From: Reticulitermes speratus | Lineage: Eukaryota > Arthropoda > Insecta > Blattodea > Rhinotermitidae | Reading direction: 5' to 3' | Assembly (NCBI GenBank): GCA_021186555.1 | Contig: JAJKFL010000013.1 | Coordinates: 15,121,243-15,185,242, forward strand | Length of the DNA stretch: 64,000 nucleotides | In this document: positions 11,895 through 25,500 of the stretch, piece after piece | Layout: each line of letters starts with the position of its first letter | Position numbering within the stretch: position 1 is the stretch's first letter | Program-made: the position numbers and the translations under genes | Notes under the pieces: generated by a model | Database searches by the model: none | The model's input: the letters and a program-made list of their open reading frames with translations, nothing else | Told to the model about the DNA's origin: nothing

Positions 11895-13511
11895 GTAAGT
11901 AGGTTTCCTGATATGTTAACTTTATCCTGTGCTGCTACAGTGTAATAGTTTCTTGCAATAAGCATGCTTCCTGAAATACTGTTTCCACTTTTGGCAGCTG
12001 CCACAATTTGTCATCTTGAAAGATGGCTGACAGTGTTGTGTTCTAGATGTCAGAACATTTAGTCTCTTTCTGGTTGATTACATAGGGTTGCTATGAAACC
12101 TCCTTCTATGTCACATGATATATATAGCACATCACAAGATTTGAGGGAATGAAACATGCATCAGTGTTCATTTTCAATAAAGAAATCCTTGTTTGAACAT
12201 CTTCAGCTGTGGACACTTACCTCGGCCTTGAAGTGGCATATAAAACATTGACAGTCAATGTGTTAACATTACTAATGTTACATAACTGGCAGTAATGTGT
12301 ACTTTCCTTTTAGCTTAGTTATGTCTTTCCTGTGGAGCCAGGATGGCATTCAGTATTGTGACTAGGCTAAGGACTGGATGATCTGGGGTTTGATTACCAG
12401 CCAGGGCAAGAGGTTTTCTGTTCTTCAGAATTCCCAGACCAGCTGAGGGGCTCACCCAGCCACCTATGCAGTGGGTACCAGGGTTTTTTTTCCCTGAGGG
12501 AGGGAGGGGGTGGGGAAGCAGCCAAGGCATGAATCTGACCGCTCACCTGCCGAGTGGACCTATGCCTCTTCTGCCCCTGTATACCTTCATGGCACACAAA
12601 AGGACAATTTTACCTTTACTGTTATGTCTTTGAGTAATAATTATGGTGACTGAACTCTTTTGTGTTTATACAGTACACACTAAAATGTGTCATCCAAGTT
12701 GAAGTTGTTCCAGGTTTGTTATCAAACATACACTGTAACTTTATGTGAAGGTCTAAATATATGTGTGAGTGGCTGATTTTTGGAAAGGTGTTTTTCATGA
12801 AAGTGTAGCCACTTATCAGTGTGTATGTGTTTTGTACATGTTCATCATTCATTTTGTTGTTTTCATGATAACGTTGATGGGTACTAAAATGGGCTTAAAG
12901 AATATACGCCTGCAAAATGCACTTATTTGTAACATGCTGTGCACTTTGCCAGCCTAATCGTTATGCAGTCTTTCTGCACATTGTTCATGAATTAGGCATG
13001 TGTCTGTACATCTGCATGTTTCAGGTATGGTGTTGTTGGACCAGTTTTGATCAAATCTGATGTTAGAGGTCCATACAAAAAGTTGTAGCATGATTACAGT
13101 TTTAGTAAAGACTGACTTTGTGGTAGTATACATTTGTAGAGAAGTAAATGTATATTTACACCAAGACCAGCTGCTCCACAGAGGAGTTGTGTAGTATTGA
13201 CTGTTTCTATGTTGAATTATCACTCAACAGAACCATTGTTACTGACCCTGTTAATGTTGCGGTAACACCTGGACTTGTGTTCAGAGGGTGCATGGTTATG
13301 AATCTTGGCCCAGACACCAGAAGTCATGAGTGAGGTTTCTCATAGTTTTTCTCACTTGCTGTAGGCAGATACTGAGGTTGTTGTTCGATTAGGTCGTGAC
13401 CACATCCTTCCAAATTCTTGCCATTGTATTAAGTCGTCCTAACATTTGGCACTACATAGAACTAGTTTCTGATACTGACAGTGTTATAAAATAAACCACA
13501 AAAACACTGCT

Positions 13512-13554
<43 letters not shown>

Positions 13555-16500
13555 TGTAGCAGCAGCAGGAGTATTTTAAGTTGTGCTGAACTTTCTGAGG
13601 CTTACCATTGTCTGTGATAAAACATGTGGCATGATGGGAAAGGATTATAGCGTTTAGCAGTCATGATGAACCATTTCTGCTTTTTATTGGAGGGACTGAG
13701 GAGAACCGTGTAAAGGTCTGGAAAAAGTAGCTGGTGCCCATATGAATGCAAAGCCATTATGGTTTCACATCACTAGTCTCAGCCAGTAATTGAGATATGT
13801 ATAAAATATAAGAATTTTCATTGTTGAAAATGACTGTAGGATCTTTAGTTTCTGTGGCCCATGTTGTTGGTCACTTCTTGTACACTAGAAGTATTGCTGA
13901 GTGGTTTTCAGCTGATTCATCTGTGGTGGTCATAGGGCACTGTGCATTCATCAAAGGATTCAAGAACTAAAGTAAAGAAATGAACAGACTGAAGCAGAAT
14001 GAAAGTTAAAAAAGTAAAGCTGTCCCTGTCCATGCCGTGAAGGCATATAGGGGGAGTATAACAACAGTAACAACAACCCTTGTCTTGGGACTACATACCG
14101 ATTAAGCCCGGGTATATATGGGTAGTAGAGGTATAGCTCCATCCATTCTTAACTCGACACTAGATGGAGGTGAGTGGTCAACATCACGCCGCGTCCACCT
14201 TACCCCCCGGGAAAGAACCACAGTACTCATTGAGTAGGAGACGTGGCAGTCCCCAGGGCTGGTCTGAACGGTTTGGAGAAGAGAAAGATCTCTTGCCCTT
14301 GTTTGGAATGAGTGGCATTTTCCCCAAACTAGAATATGAAAATTATGCTATCGTAACTCGATGCCTAGACCTTCGTTCCTCGTTTAAGAAAGTGGTGTGT
14401 TTCACATTAAGGTAAGGTTAGCCATAAACCCTTAGGTGACGTTGCTTCTCTGCCCACGAATTGCGTTATGCTGTGGAGCATGGATGACCTCTAGGTGAAG
14501 ACTACTGTATTGGAAGGGAAAGAGCTACTAAGACAATGATAGGGGACTGGGTGATGCCGGAGCTGCTTAAGATGCGTTGGTCAAGTGAAAAATCTGAAAT
14601 CCGTTACTGCGATTTGAACCCGAGTCACCCAAAATATAGTCACGACTGAACAAGCTGTTATTCCTATTTGGCAGTAATAAGAATTACCAACTAAGAAATT
14701 TCCAGTTGTTTCTGAACCCGAAGATACAGCACAGTCACTACAAATTCATTAGCGATGCTTGCCTCAACCTGCTTGATTTTCGGAGACCACAAAGTGTGTT
14801 ATTTTATATCGCTATGGATTGCATCTTAACGTCATTATCTACGATCCATTTTAATATTATTACCCTCATCTTTTATATCTCTTTATGTGGCAACACCGCC
14901 ACGTGTCCAATTGGAAGAGGTCGCCGACCTTTCAGACCCCCTAACGTTGTCGTGTCTTCCGCCACGTCACTTGTTTACAGGCGTAGAGCAAAGTGGCCGG
15001 CCTTGCGTGTTCATATGCGAAGTAATGGAATGTCAGCACCTGTCGTTAATGTGTGTCAATTACAGACATTCTGGTGCCATTGTAAACGCGTTTGATTTAA
15101 TTACATCAGAATTTATCACCATCACGCAACAACACAGCTTGTACATCCATTAATACACCTGTTTCGATCAAATTGGATATCATCGGGAGGTTTCTACCGT
15201 GACAGCAGGCTTTAAAAATTCGTGCCACTGTTACTTTTTAAAATATGAAAGTTTTTTTGGTGTTGATGGAATCAAAACGTGTAGGACTACATGTGTGTTG
15301 TGATGTGATAACGATGAATCCAAAGTTTATTTCTGGAATGGAACGGTGTGATGCAAATATTAAGATAACAGTTGATTTACCTTAGAAGAGGACCTCTTCT
15401 TACTTTCTTTCATCGGTTCTTTCCCTGTCGTCTTTTTTCCTCCCCATCTCTGTCTCTTCATATCTTTCTGGTTGTGCAGGTCACCGGATACGTTTATTCT
15501 AATAGTGAGCTTATAAAATTACAGATTCGAAAGCTTAAATGTCAGAATGTTGGAACGTGACACGTGAGAAAGGAACCAGCTGTCTGTAGTGTTAGTGCGA
15601 ATAATTTGAGAATTTGTTATAAAACAAGTATGGTCCTGTTGAGTACTAGTTACGATGCACAAAACTCTTTAAACTTAAATTTCATGTTCTGTTTTGTGGC
15701 AAATACAGCGTGATCTTCCTGCAAGACCATGTGCGTTTAGGTTTACGTTTTATTGGCCAACAGGATTCCTCGGGCTGGAGAGTTTGGGAATCATTGCCCT
15801 ATAAAACCATGGGCACCGTAAATCTGCAGGACGCACGAAATAGAGTAACTGTCGGCAGACGTGGGATCCTTTGGAAGTTCTTTTGTGGTAACTAATAAAT
15901 AAGCTTATTGAGAGAACATAACAAGGACAATCTAGCAAATATGCTGTGCCAGGTAATTAATTATTTAGCTTCAGTTAAATGTAAAAATTGTTATAGTAAG
16001 CAGTACATGTACGAGTAGTGGCATTTGAAATTTATTATGTTATGTATCGAGGTGTTAAGGTGGCCAGATATATACGAAAGTATTTGTAGAGGCATGATAA
16101 AGTTTTAAGGACGCCGAAGCCACCTCCCTCTTGGAGGGTCCGAAACTCGCGATTACATTGTGCAAATAGAAGCCTGCGACAGCCTGTGATCGGTATAGTG
16201 AATGCCTACGGGCTGGAAGGTTCCCGGGAGGGGCAAAAAGACTTTCCTTCTAACTGTCCAGTCCAGTACTAGGATACATCAAGCCTCCTATTCAGACGTG
16301 CTGGAGGGCTCTTCGCCGGGGTTAAAGCAGACCACTTAATCCATCTAGTGCCTAGGTTAAGAATGCGTGGAACTCTACCTCCGCTCCCTTATATGCACTT
16401 AACGGCGTGCACAGTGACAACTTTGTCTTAAACAAGCGTCCAACAGTCGGATGTGTACTTATCCGACGTCGATGGACATGTTGGAATAGTACTGTGCTTG

Positions 16501-19500
16501 CTTCACACATTAGGTGTTTGTATCCGGCTGCCAAATACCGTATAATGCGATATTTCAGTTTGGGAACGCTTACTAATTTGAACTTCAGCGAAAACAAATA
16601 CCGTAAAGAAAGCAGGTATGTTTGAGCTGCACGTAGTAAGGAAGGTGGTTCACAAGTAAGTGCAGAGAAATTTATTATACGTTCATGTCTTGTCACCCCG
16701 TTGCCGAACAAGTTCATAATACATGTAAAAGTATCATATAAATAATGTTTTGAAAATATGACAAAGTTTAAATACTTGGTAACAGTTCAGAGCTGCAGTT
16801 GCGAAGAGCGGATCAAATTCAGGCAATGCTTACTGCTCTTCGCTTGAGAATCTTCTGGCTTGTCGTCGAGTATCCAGAGAATCTTACATTACAATGTAAA
16901 CAGTAAAGACCGAAATGTAATATTGCATGTTGTTTTGCATGGACGTGAAACTTTGACTCTGGCATTAAGGGATACGAGAAAACTACTTAACGAGTAGCTT
17001 TATAACTTTTACTCTTTTCCACATATTTTTGGGACGGTAAATCAAGAAGGAGAAGGCGGGCGTGTAGCGCGCTTGGGGGATGTGAGAAATGCATTCAGAA
17101 TTTTGATCCGAAAAGCTGAAATATAAGAGAACACTTGGGATAGCTAGGCGTGGATGGAGGGATAATGTTAAAATTGATCAGAAATTATAGCGTGGGAGAT
17201 ATTCGTGTACAGTACGTTTCTTTTATCGCTATCCTGAGCACCGCAGCTGTCACGGTATGACCCAGCATATGCAGGCTACCTGTACGATAAAGCTGCGGTG
17301 TCCGGTGTGGCTCAGGAGAGGGACGAGTGGCAGGCTGTTGTGAAAGCGGTAACAACATAGTTTTTAAAAGGAGAATAATTTGTGGGCTAGTTGAGCGGCT
17401 AGAAGCTTTCAAGAATTTATTCTGTTTGGTTAGTTCGTTACTGGTTTGAATTAAAATATTGTTTGCATCATATCACCATCTGGTAAACATCAAACAGGCC
17501 CTACGTTTGTAGCTATTCATTGCTTTCCTGTTTACTGATGTATGTGTTAGTCCAGGTGACGAAACATTAACTGATTTGAATGTAAGCAGCGTTGAGTTGT
17601 GAGTTGAATAACGAGAAACACAACATAATAGCTCAGCAAAACGTCGTGATTTCATAAAAGGGTTAAAATTATTCTGCTCTAATCTAAAATCCGGGTTGTT
17701 TAAGTGAATTTGTTTGTCATCGGAAGTATATATTACTACTCCAGTCAGTTGCTGAGAAACTTATGATACAAAATTCCCGCTTGAAAGCGTGACGTCTTCC
17801 ATATATTGCAGAATCGCGTCAGTTCGGATTGCACTGCGTGCGGTTGGGTTGTCCTAATAATATAGTGTACATATTAATGAATTCTGACTCATTGTTTTAA
17901 TATTCGGCGTCATTAGGTACATGCAATCATATTGTTACTTGGTGTTGTTAATAAATATGAAGTCTGAGAAAACCTTCTGATGAACCAGGTGACACAACTG
18001 AACGGCTGAAGTGCGCGAGCATTTTGTGATTGAGGTGAACTAATGGAAAGTGGCCTGCTTCTGAGTCTAGCCACAAAAGGTATTTGGAGAGCTTAGAGCT
18101 GAAGTTTCTTTGACACTAGGTGGAAGTGAGTGGTAGGATTCGCCCTCCAAACTGTTTGTCCTCGACTTTAGGGCACGCTAGTGCGCACTGGGTAGGAAAC
18201 TTGGAGAAATCCAGAGCTGGTGGAGAAGAGACAGATCCCTACCCCTAGAAAACCGTGTGTTTGCGCCTCTCATTTACTTAATTGACGTTGTTCAGACCAT
18301 TATCATAACTAAGTCGACCTCCGCACAGAAGAGGATGAAAGTTACTGTGATAAGCTGTGCAGGCAATCTTTTATCTTAATTTTCTGCGATTAGTCTGTCT
18401 TTATTTTTGCATGGTGCTTGTATATCTTACAAATGTTGCACTAAAGATCGATAACGGTCGAAAGGCACCGGTCACTGTGGTGCCCGCCCTTCCGTATTCT
18501 AGTGTCGTATAAATTGAAACGTGTCTTGTTCTTTAAGAAAATGGATGTTCGCGTGTGCGCTCATCCGATAACAGGGAACATCATGATCAGCTGAATTTCA
18601 ACTGCTGAAGGATATGAGTCGGTGTTCCGCTTTGTAGGAGTTCTTTAAGAAATAAAACGGAACACCTTCTGTGTGGAGACTCCATCCGACTGTCTATGAT
18701 CTAGCATCAGTGACTAAACCATTGTCGAATTTTCATGAAATTCGGTGTAAGATTTATTTTCAAAGTTGTCGAGCAAGCATGAATTTTATGAAAATAGGCT
18801 CAGGGACAGTCAACTTTAGTTACGGGCGTAAATGAATTTCTACCATACCTTCCGTATTTCTTGACCGATTTGGGCCAAATTTGGTGTGCGAAATCGCACG
18901 TAATGCCGTTGAACAGTTGTGAGTTTCATGAAAAGCGATGCAGTAAAGGCATGCATTACTTAAAGGCGTAAATGACTTTTGCCCATCTGTTCTGCATTTT
19001 TTATTTCGATTTGGATAATATTGTGCACAAGGTATGTTCATAAACGTTTCTGAGTTACTGTGAGTGTCCTGAAAATCGGCTCAGTGAAAGCCATACTTTA
19101 CGTAGGTGCGTGAATGAATTTCCAGGCGTTCCTTCCACATTTAGTGTCAAATTTTGCTGAAATTCGGTGTAAGGGATCTGTGCGTAATGCTGTTGAGCAT
19201 TTGTGAGTTTCGTAAAAGCATGGGGAAGGCCTTGCTTTTTATGGGCTTACATGAAATTACATTTACGCGTGGACTGCGAAACTACGACATTTTGAAAGCA
19301 AAGAACGCCTAGGTAAAGTCTAGGTTTATCAGACAGGTTCACACGGCCGAATTACTCCCCTCTGTCTTGTTTCTAAGTACTATACACTCAGCAGTTCCGT
19401 CGTAGCCGTGTGAACTTGTGATTAGCACCGAACTCTGCTTGTAGGATTGCAGTACGATGTGTCGTTGTGAAACATGGGACTTTTCTAAGGCGTTGTGCGA

Positions 19501-22500
19501 TATGTGATTTTGCCCCGCCCTTCGCTCCCAGAAACTCGTTATGTAAGCGGAAGGGTAAAGAAATTAAGTTGTCCCTGTCTACGCCATGAGGGCGTATAGA
19601 TGAGTAGAGGTATAATTCCACTCATTATTAACCTCGGCGCCAGGTGGAGGTGAGCGGACAGCTTCACGCCCCGGTACCAATTGAATCGGAAGCTGGGTGG
19701 GCCCCAGGCATGTCTGGACGTTTTGAGAGATGTCTGTTGCCTCTGCCGGGATTCAAACTCTAGACCGGCCCGCTAAACTGAAGGGTGTAAGGCTCTTGTA
19801 AGGACGCCAGATTAGATACTGTGGACTAAAGATCCGGCTCAGGATGAGTGCGGAAGGCTTTCGTATTAGCAGTATTAAACTATAGTTAGCCCTGTAGGCC
19901 GTGCTATATATAGGTCAGACTGTTTGTTGCCGGTTTATCACCGTGGAGGCCCGGTTTCTGTCCCAGGGTAGTGCACCTTCAATTTGTGGTAATAAGAGTG
20001 ACATGTGGACGGTTTTTCGTGTCATTTTCATACCACCACTGCTTCATATTCGTATACAGGATGTACCATTTTCTGCTTGAGGGACAAGCGGCAGTTGGAC
20101 GCTCAGGTGGCCTTGCGTCGTTTGCCGCGTGCGGGAGGAGTAACAGTCAGTGAAGGGAGCTAGACACAGTATCACTGTGATAATAACCTTTAGAAAGTCT
20201 GGTATAAGCTCACCAGTGCTACAGCAGATACTTTAAATGTTGTCTTCCTGACCGAATGCACTCATAGACCTGCGGAACACGTTAACTATCTGGAGTTCTG
20301 CGTGTGTTACCCGAATGTCAGTCTGTTCCACTGTTCCTCCAAAACCACGCGTAGTAGAAGTAGTAGACACAGTAGTGCCTCTAGGAGAGGAACTCGATGG
20401 GTACCGGAGTTCTTTCCCGGGGGTAAAGTGGCCGGGACATGAGGCTGGTTTACTTACTGTCTAGTACCGAGGTCAGGAAAGACGCTATACCTCCCCTGCC
20501 ACTATATGCATGCGTTTGTGGCGTGTATAGAGATGTTATTGTACCTTTTATCAGTTCCGTATGATCGCTACATTGTACGAAGTTGAAATCCAACATTGTG
20601 TGATGTGCGTCTTGTTACACACGCACTCACACATAAATCTTTCAGATGTACAATTAAAAAGTGTTTCGATATGGCGTAAGTTTAACGAAATACAAATGAA
20701 TATGCTGATTTCTGAGACAGCAGTGTGGGATAATTTTCTAACATGTGGTTTGGAACTACAATGAAGCAAAATTGCATATTTAAAAGAATGTGTAGGCCTG
20801 TTTCAAATTGAACTACACCATTCCATTCGTATCCGAAGGCGGAAAATGTTTGGGATTTGCAATGAATGTTACTGTAGTCTTTGCCGCGCCACCACAGTGC
20901 AGTACTATGGGTTAATGGTGTACGAGTGTGTGTAGTCTTGCTCAGCGTCAAAAGAGTGGGTGTGCATACCGTATGGTACGTCCACCAACCTGCGTTTGAG
21001 AGCAGGCTGGTGGTGAGTCCCGCGATGAAGCCAATGGCTAGTGTTGTGACGAAAGTCAGTAGACGCAACGTGTAACGTTCACTTGCACCGCAGAGCACGA
21101 GCTGGTATCTCGCGTGAGACGTGGGGGATTTCCCGTGGAGTGGCCGTGACGGCAGAACTCTGCGGTTACCGAACAGTTCGTGCGTCGCCGTTCATTATAC
21201 ACTGTCGGTGCTAGAGCAGGTACGTGCACAGGATTTGCTGTTTCTGCATATTTCTGTCAGCAAAAAGGCTTTGGTTTTTAATGCCTGTTCTTTTCAGGGG
21301 TCTGTTATTTTAATATAAGGTTGCTGTATAGTTCATGGGTAAACACTTGTTTTATTTGACAAGTCGCATCACTCTTCAGCCATATCGCTACCCCTGACGG
21401 TAGGAAGCGTAGTGATTGCCTCTGTTCCAAGTTGCCGTGAGCCGGGAGTCCGCGCGTTTTTTTTTCTCCCAGTGTATTGTATTTAATATTAGGTTTTTAC
21501 TCACCGTATTTGAAGGCGCTGGTTGGTAAAGGTTTCCTTAGGCTCGCAGACACGTCGCACATAAACACTTTCATTTCATGTCGAAACTGTGCTGGTGAAA
21601 TTGAAAACACTGTGTTCTGAAGGTTTTCTTGCAGGACCTCTGCAGTGCGAGTGTTACTACTCTACTCTTTTAACGTGCCCCACAAGTAAATTTCATGACC
21701 CAGATATGGCGAACCTGGAATTCACAATGTCCTGCTTATTATTCTGTGACCAACACACTGTAAACAATGTACCGAATTTAATCAGAGATCATACCATTGT
21801 AGTGCAAATGGTATTAGAATGTACCATTGATGCACTGTATTAAGTCAGAAAAAGAAGACACCGATAACTGTGCGATTTTCTACTTGTGTGGCATATTGAA
21901 GGATAACGTATAGGGATAATCCTTGCACTGAAGACAATCTGAAAGAAAGCACACAAAGGTGTGCTGTGATGGTACGATTTTTAATTACATTAAAAATTTA
22001 GCACATGAGGAATAATATGTTAAAAATGCATATATAATTTTTTTTATGTGTAGCTGTTGCACTTTCTTGCTGAAAAAGGTTCTCACATTCGAACAGGTAT
22101 TAAAAAATCAAAGTTGAAGATAGTTGCTGTGTATTTCCATACTTTGCTACTTTAGGATTTGTTTTTCGCTTTGGAAGTTTAGCATTTCTGTATGACTTTT
22201 GAGCTTTTATTTGGTGAACCATCAGTAGATGAAGAAGTAGAAGTTGTGGCATTTATGCCAGTATTTAAAACCCACCTTGCATTCTAAGCAATAAAAAATT
22301 AATAACTGTCACTGATGCATGTTGAGTGGCTGCTCAGAAATAGTGAAATTTGTGTGAAGAAAGGGCTGTTATTGCCACTGCACTGGGACAATTGGTTGGA
22401 AGGCACTAACAGTTAGGCTGCCATTTTATTTATTGGTTTGTTTCTGGCAGCAAAGTGTACATGTACAAAGTGCATAAGTTATTAATTGAACCTAGCATCC

Positions 22501-25500
22501 AAATGGGCCTTTAGCACCATGAGGCACAACCTTTACCTCCTGTAGTTCTGCCTCTGGTGTACTACATGATGGTGAGGTTGCCGCTGAGGTGGGAGGGGCT
22601 TTGAGAGAGACATCGTACAGTATAAATCTCACTAGACAGTGTCTGAGTGATGTGAGGTTCCTGCATCCTCCGTGTTGTGTTGGTAATTCAGTTTTAATGC
22701 AGAGGCTAGGTTGTACAGTCAGTCTGTTGTGGATATGGAAGAAGTGACTCAGGCCTATGAAAATCCTTGAGCAAAAATTCAAGTTGTACATATGAAAGTT
22801 CATAACAGTACAGTGACCATGTATGTCAGTGCCTGAAGTTTGGTTTTGTATTTGCATATACTCATTTATCGGACAGAATATGTGTTATTCTGATCAGCTT
22901 ATTCCACCTCCAAATTATGCACTGAATTAGAATTTTTGCTGAACTGTAAAACTGTGCCCCATTGATTCCATCATTTTCAAACATACATACATTGTTTTTA
23001 TAAGGCTACCCTGCTGCCAGTTTAGTTTGTTATAGTGTTGTGGAAGAATCCATAGCATAATTGCAGCTTTATCAGTTGTTGTTTCAGAGTGCAGCGTCAA
23101 CACTCCTTGGAACTTGTTTTGTAACGATATATTTTTCTTACAGAGGAACCGGACAAAATGGTCAGTTCAAAAATAAAACTTGTGACAAGAGAAAACGATG
23201 CTGTTGTGCAGAAACCATCTGGATATATGTTGGATTCAGGCAGTCTTCGTAAAATTGTATTATCAGGCTGTGGTAAGAAACTTGTAGCAGGGGCAGGTGA
23301 ACAACATGACAAAGGTTCTGAGAACAATATTTTGCCTAGTAGTGGTGTGATTACTGTATCAGATGGGCCAGATAAAAAGAGAATTAGGTTGGATGTTACT
23401 TTGAAGTCCCAAAATAATCAAGAAGGCTCTGTTTCATCCGCTACACGGACTACACACATTTCTTCAGATACAGTATCAGTTGATACTGATACTGATGTGA
23501 CAAATACAAAATTTCAGAATTTGTCGCAGCACAAAAAGAGTGGTGTTAATATTGTTGCTTTAAATTCATCTCTTGAAACTTCCAAAGGTGGAACATTACG
23601 TAATGTTAAGGCTTGTAAAAATGTAGATCTTCCAGTAAGAGGACTGCCTGGAGTAACAAATCTTCAGGCTTCAAATAAATCAGTGAAATGTGGGCCACTG
23701 TTCAGTGTTGAAAACGATAGAAAGTCAGTGTATGACATCATAGTTCAACATAATATAGCTGCACATGGGAGAAAGCCGCAATTAAAACAAAAGGTGATGA
23801 CCAGAGATGTTCGTACTAATGAGAACAGAGCTGCCCCCATGGTATACTTCCCTGACTCGGATCTGTTGAGCACACCCAGAAATATAAACGCACAAGAAAC
23901 AGCAGTAAGGATAACCAAGGGGTTTCTGCAGCAAGCGTATGAGGACTGGGCACATTGTTGCATTCCAGATGAAAATGGAAACATGTAAGTAAGAATAATT
24001 TGTTAATTGTTTGGGGTTTCTTTAATTTATCTTGTAAAAGTGTAGAAGTGTATAATATGTGGTTTTGGCTCCCTAATCTCAAAACAAACATAGTGTATCA
24101 AAACAAGTAAGCCAGCCAAAAAGAAATGTGGATTGCAGGACCTGAAACCATTCTGTAATGTGGTGTGGTTGTTGACCCAATCCATATTTTGCACTTTGAT
24201 GTATTTTGTGGTGTGAGATCTCTGGATTAAATAATGGTGAAATAAGGTTATGTGTGATTGAGATCCTTCTATTGATGTTATTGAAGATTCAAGTCTTGTG
24301 GGATGTTAACACTGTGTTAATTTTCTTCCATTGATGTTACTGAAGATTCAAGTCTTGTGGGATGTTAACGCTGTGTTAATTTCAGGGTCAGGCTGTTGGA
24401 CGGCTTGACCACGAAGATGAAGGAACTTTGTCAAAACATCAGTCCCTGTTTACCATTGTAACATGCCAGAAGACTTGAATCTTCAAGGTTGTTTGTAATC
24501 AATCAGAGCAGAAGAAGAAGCAAAAAGTGTTTGTGAGTTTTTAAGTATTTTTGACAGAGAAGCGTAATCTGACAGTTCCTTGCCATGAAGCGTAATCTGA
24601 CAGTTCCTTGCCATTTCTTCGAGCATTTCCATAGTCAGTGCGGAGTGTGTTGCGTCTTAATAGAGTCTGTTGCAAGGCTGCTGACAGGATATATGTGCAC
24701 TTATTTCCTGTTAATCTTTGCATGTTATTTGTGGAGTCTGTTTTCTGTGATCATGTATTGTATTTGTGTTGAACGGTGGTTGGATACTGCATTGAAGAAT
24801 ACATATTTCTTGTTCAGAAGTACATTTGTGAATTTTTTTGGCAGTATTTGGTTCCTTCACCCAGCAAACTGTATGTTTTAAGATTTGAGGTTCTTACAGC
24901 AACAGGTATGAAGAAGCTAAGTCATCTGCAATTTGACGCTTTTAGCTTCGTCAATCGGTACTGTTGTTTAGAAGGAATCTGCAGAGTCCATTTTCAGGTT
25001 AGACACGTGAGTCTTTTACTATGACAGTGGTGGTGACAGATTCCTACCAAACTACCATATTTACGTGAATATATTCAAACCTTATTTCCTAAGTCGTCAT
25101 CTAAAAAATTGGGGGGGGGGGGGGGTGTGAAATCACGTTTCTCATCCTTCCTAGTAATATTACAGCCCATCTTGTGGAACCAGGGGTAATTGTATTTAAA
25201 TTATGTCTTTGAATCATTATCAGTTAGGTGTGGAGCTGAAACCTTAATGTACAGCAGCAGGTGTATTTTGTAACCTCACTTTCTGATCACATTACAAATT
25301 TCTGGTGTAAGTCTTCTCTGATGGTGGTGTGCCTTATTGGGTTCTCCACCCCGTAATTGTCCCAAGAATCATCTGGAATGTGAAATTTAATATGTTACAG
25401 CCCTCTGCATAAAGCTGTGATAAATGAGAACCTCACCCTTGTAAAACGACACTGTGTAGTTCTTTGTGGTCGGAAGTCCAAACTGGATGTATACAACTTT

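Larger units (their letters stand above)
11895..23143 (+). other. 11.2-kb intron of the IkappaB-like gene containing a CpG-normal domain
   Basis: The phase-1 donor at 11895 pairs with the acceptor TTTTTCTTACAG ending at 23143; G+AG gives a Glu codon and an uninterrupted frame. The flanks (11.9-13.2 kb and 22.2-23.1 kb) are CpG-poor. The middle (about 14.1-21.9 kb) has near-normal CpG, for example 12 CpG in 19381-19560 against 0 in 1321-1440. The intron holds SINE copies at 12.3, 14.0, 16.2, 18.1, 19.6 and 20.4 kb, a SINE B relic at 13.2 kb, an (AGT)n tract, a 140-bp satellite at 18.7-19.26 kb and a candidate promoter at 21.1 kb. No protein-coding frame with recognisable motifs was found in it. 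Confidence 0.75.
23985..25400 (+). other. Intron 23985-25400 of the IkappaB-like gene
   Basis: CpG-poor intron with two small tandem duplications (59-bp unit at 24271-24384; 28-bp unit at 24559-24614), end motifs of the GAAGATTCAAGTCTTCTGG hairpin family near 24285, 24345 and 24470-24490, a TGAGGTTCTTACAGC end at 24889 and a 15-base G tract at 25111-25125. No further exon is needed, because the phases of the flanking exons match. Confidence 0.6.

Noticed and set aside
14880-15110. CpG-rich 129-codon frame as a gene nested in the intron
   Set aside because: Two overlapping frames are open, no motif, and CpG richness is shared by the whole 14-22 kb block.
16800-16855. Short inverted repeat GCGAAGAGC / GCTCTTCGC
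   Set aside because: Nine-base arms with a long loop; not distinguishable from chance.
22492-22857. 121-codon minus-strand frame
   Set aside because: Lies within the CpG-poor flank of a large intron; no motif; antisense to the host gene.
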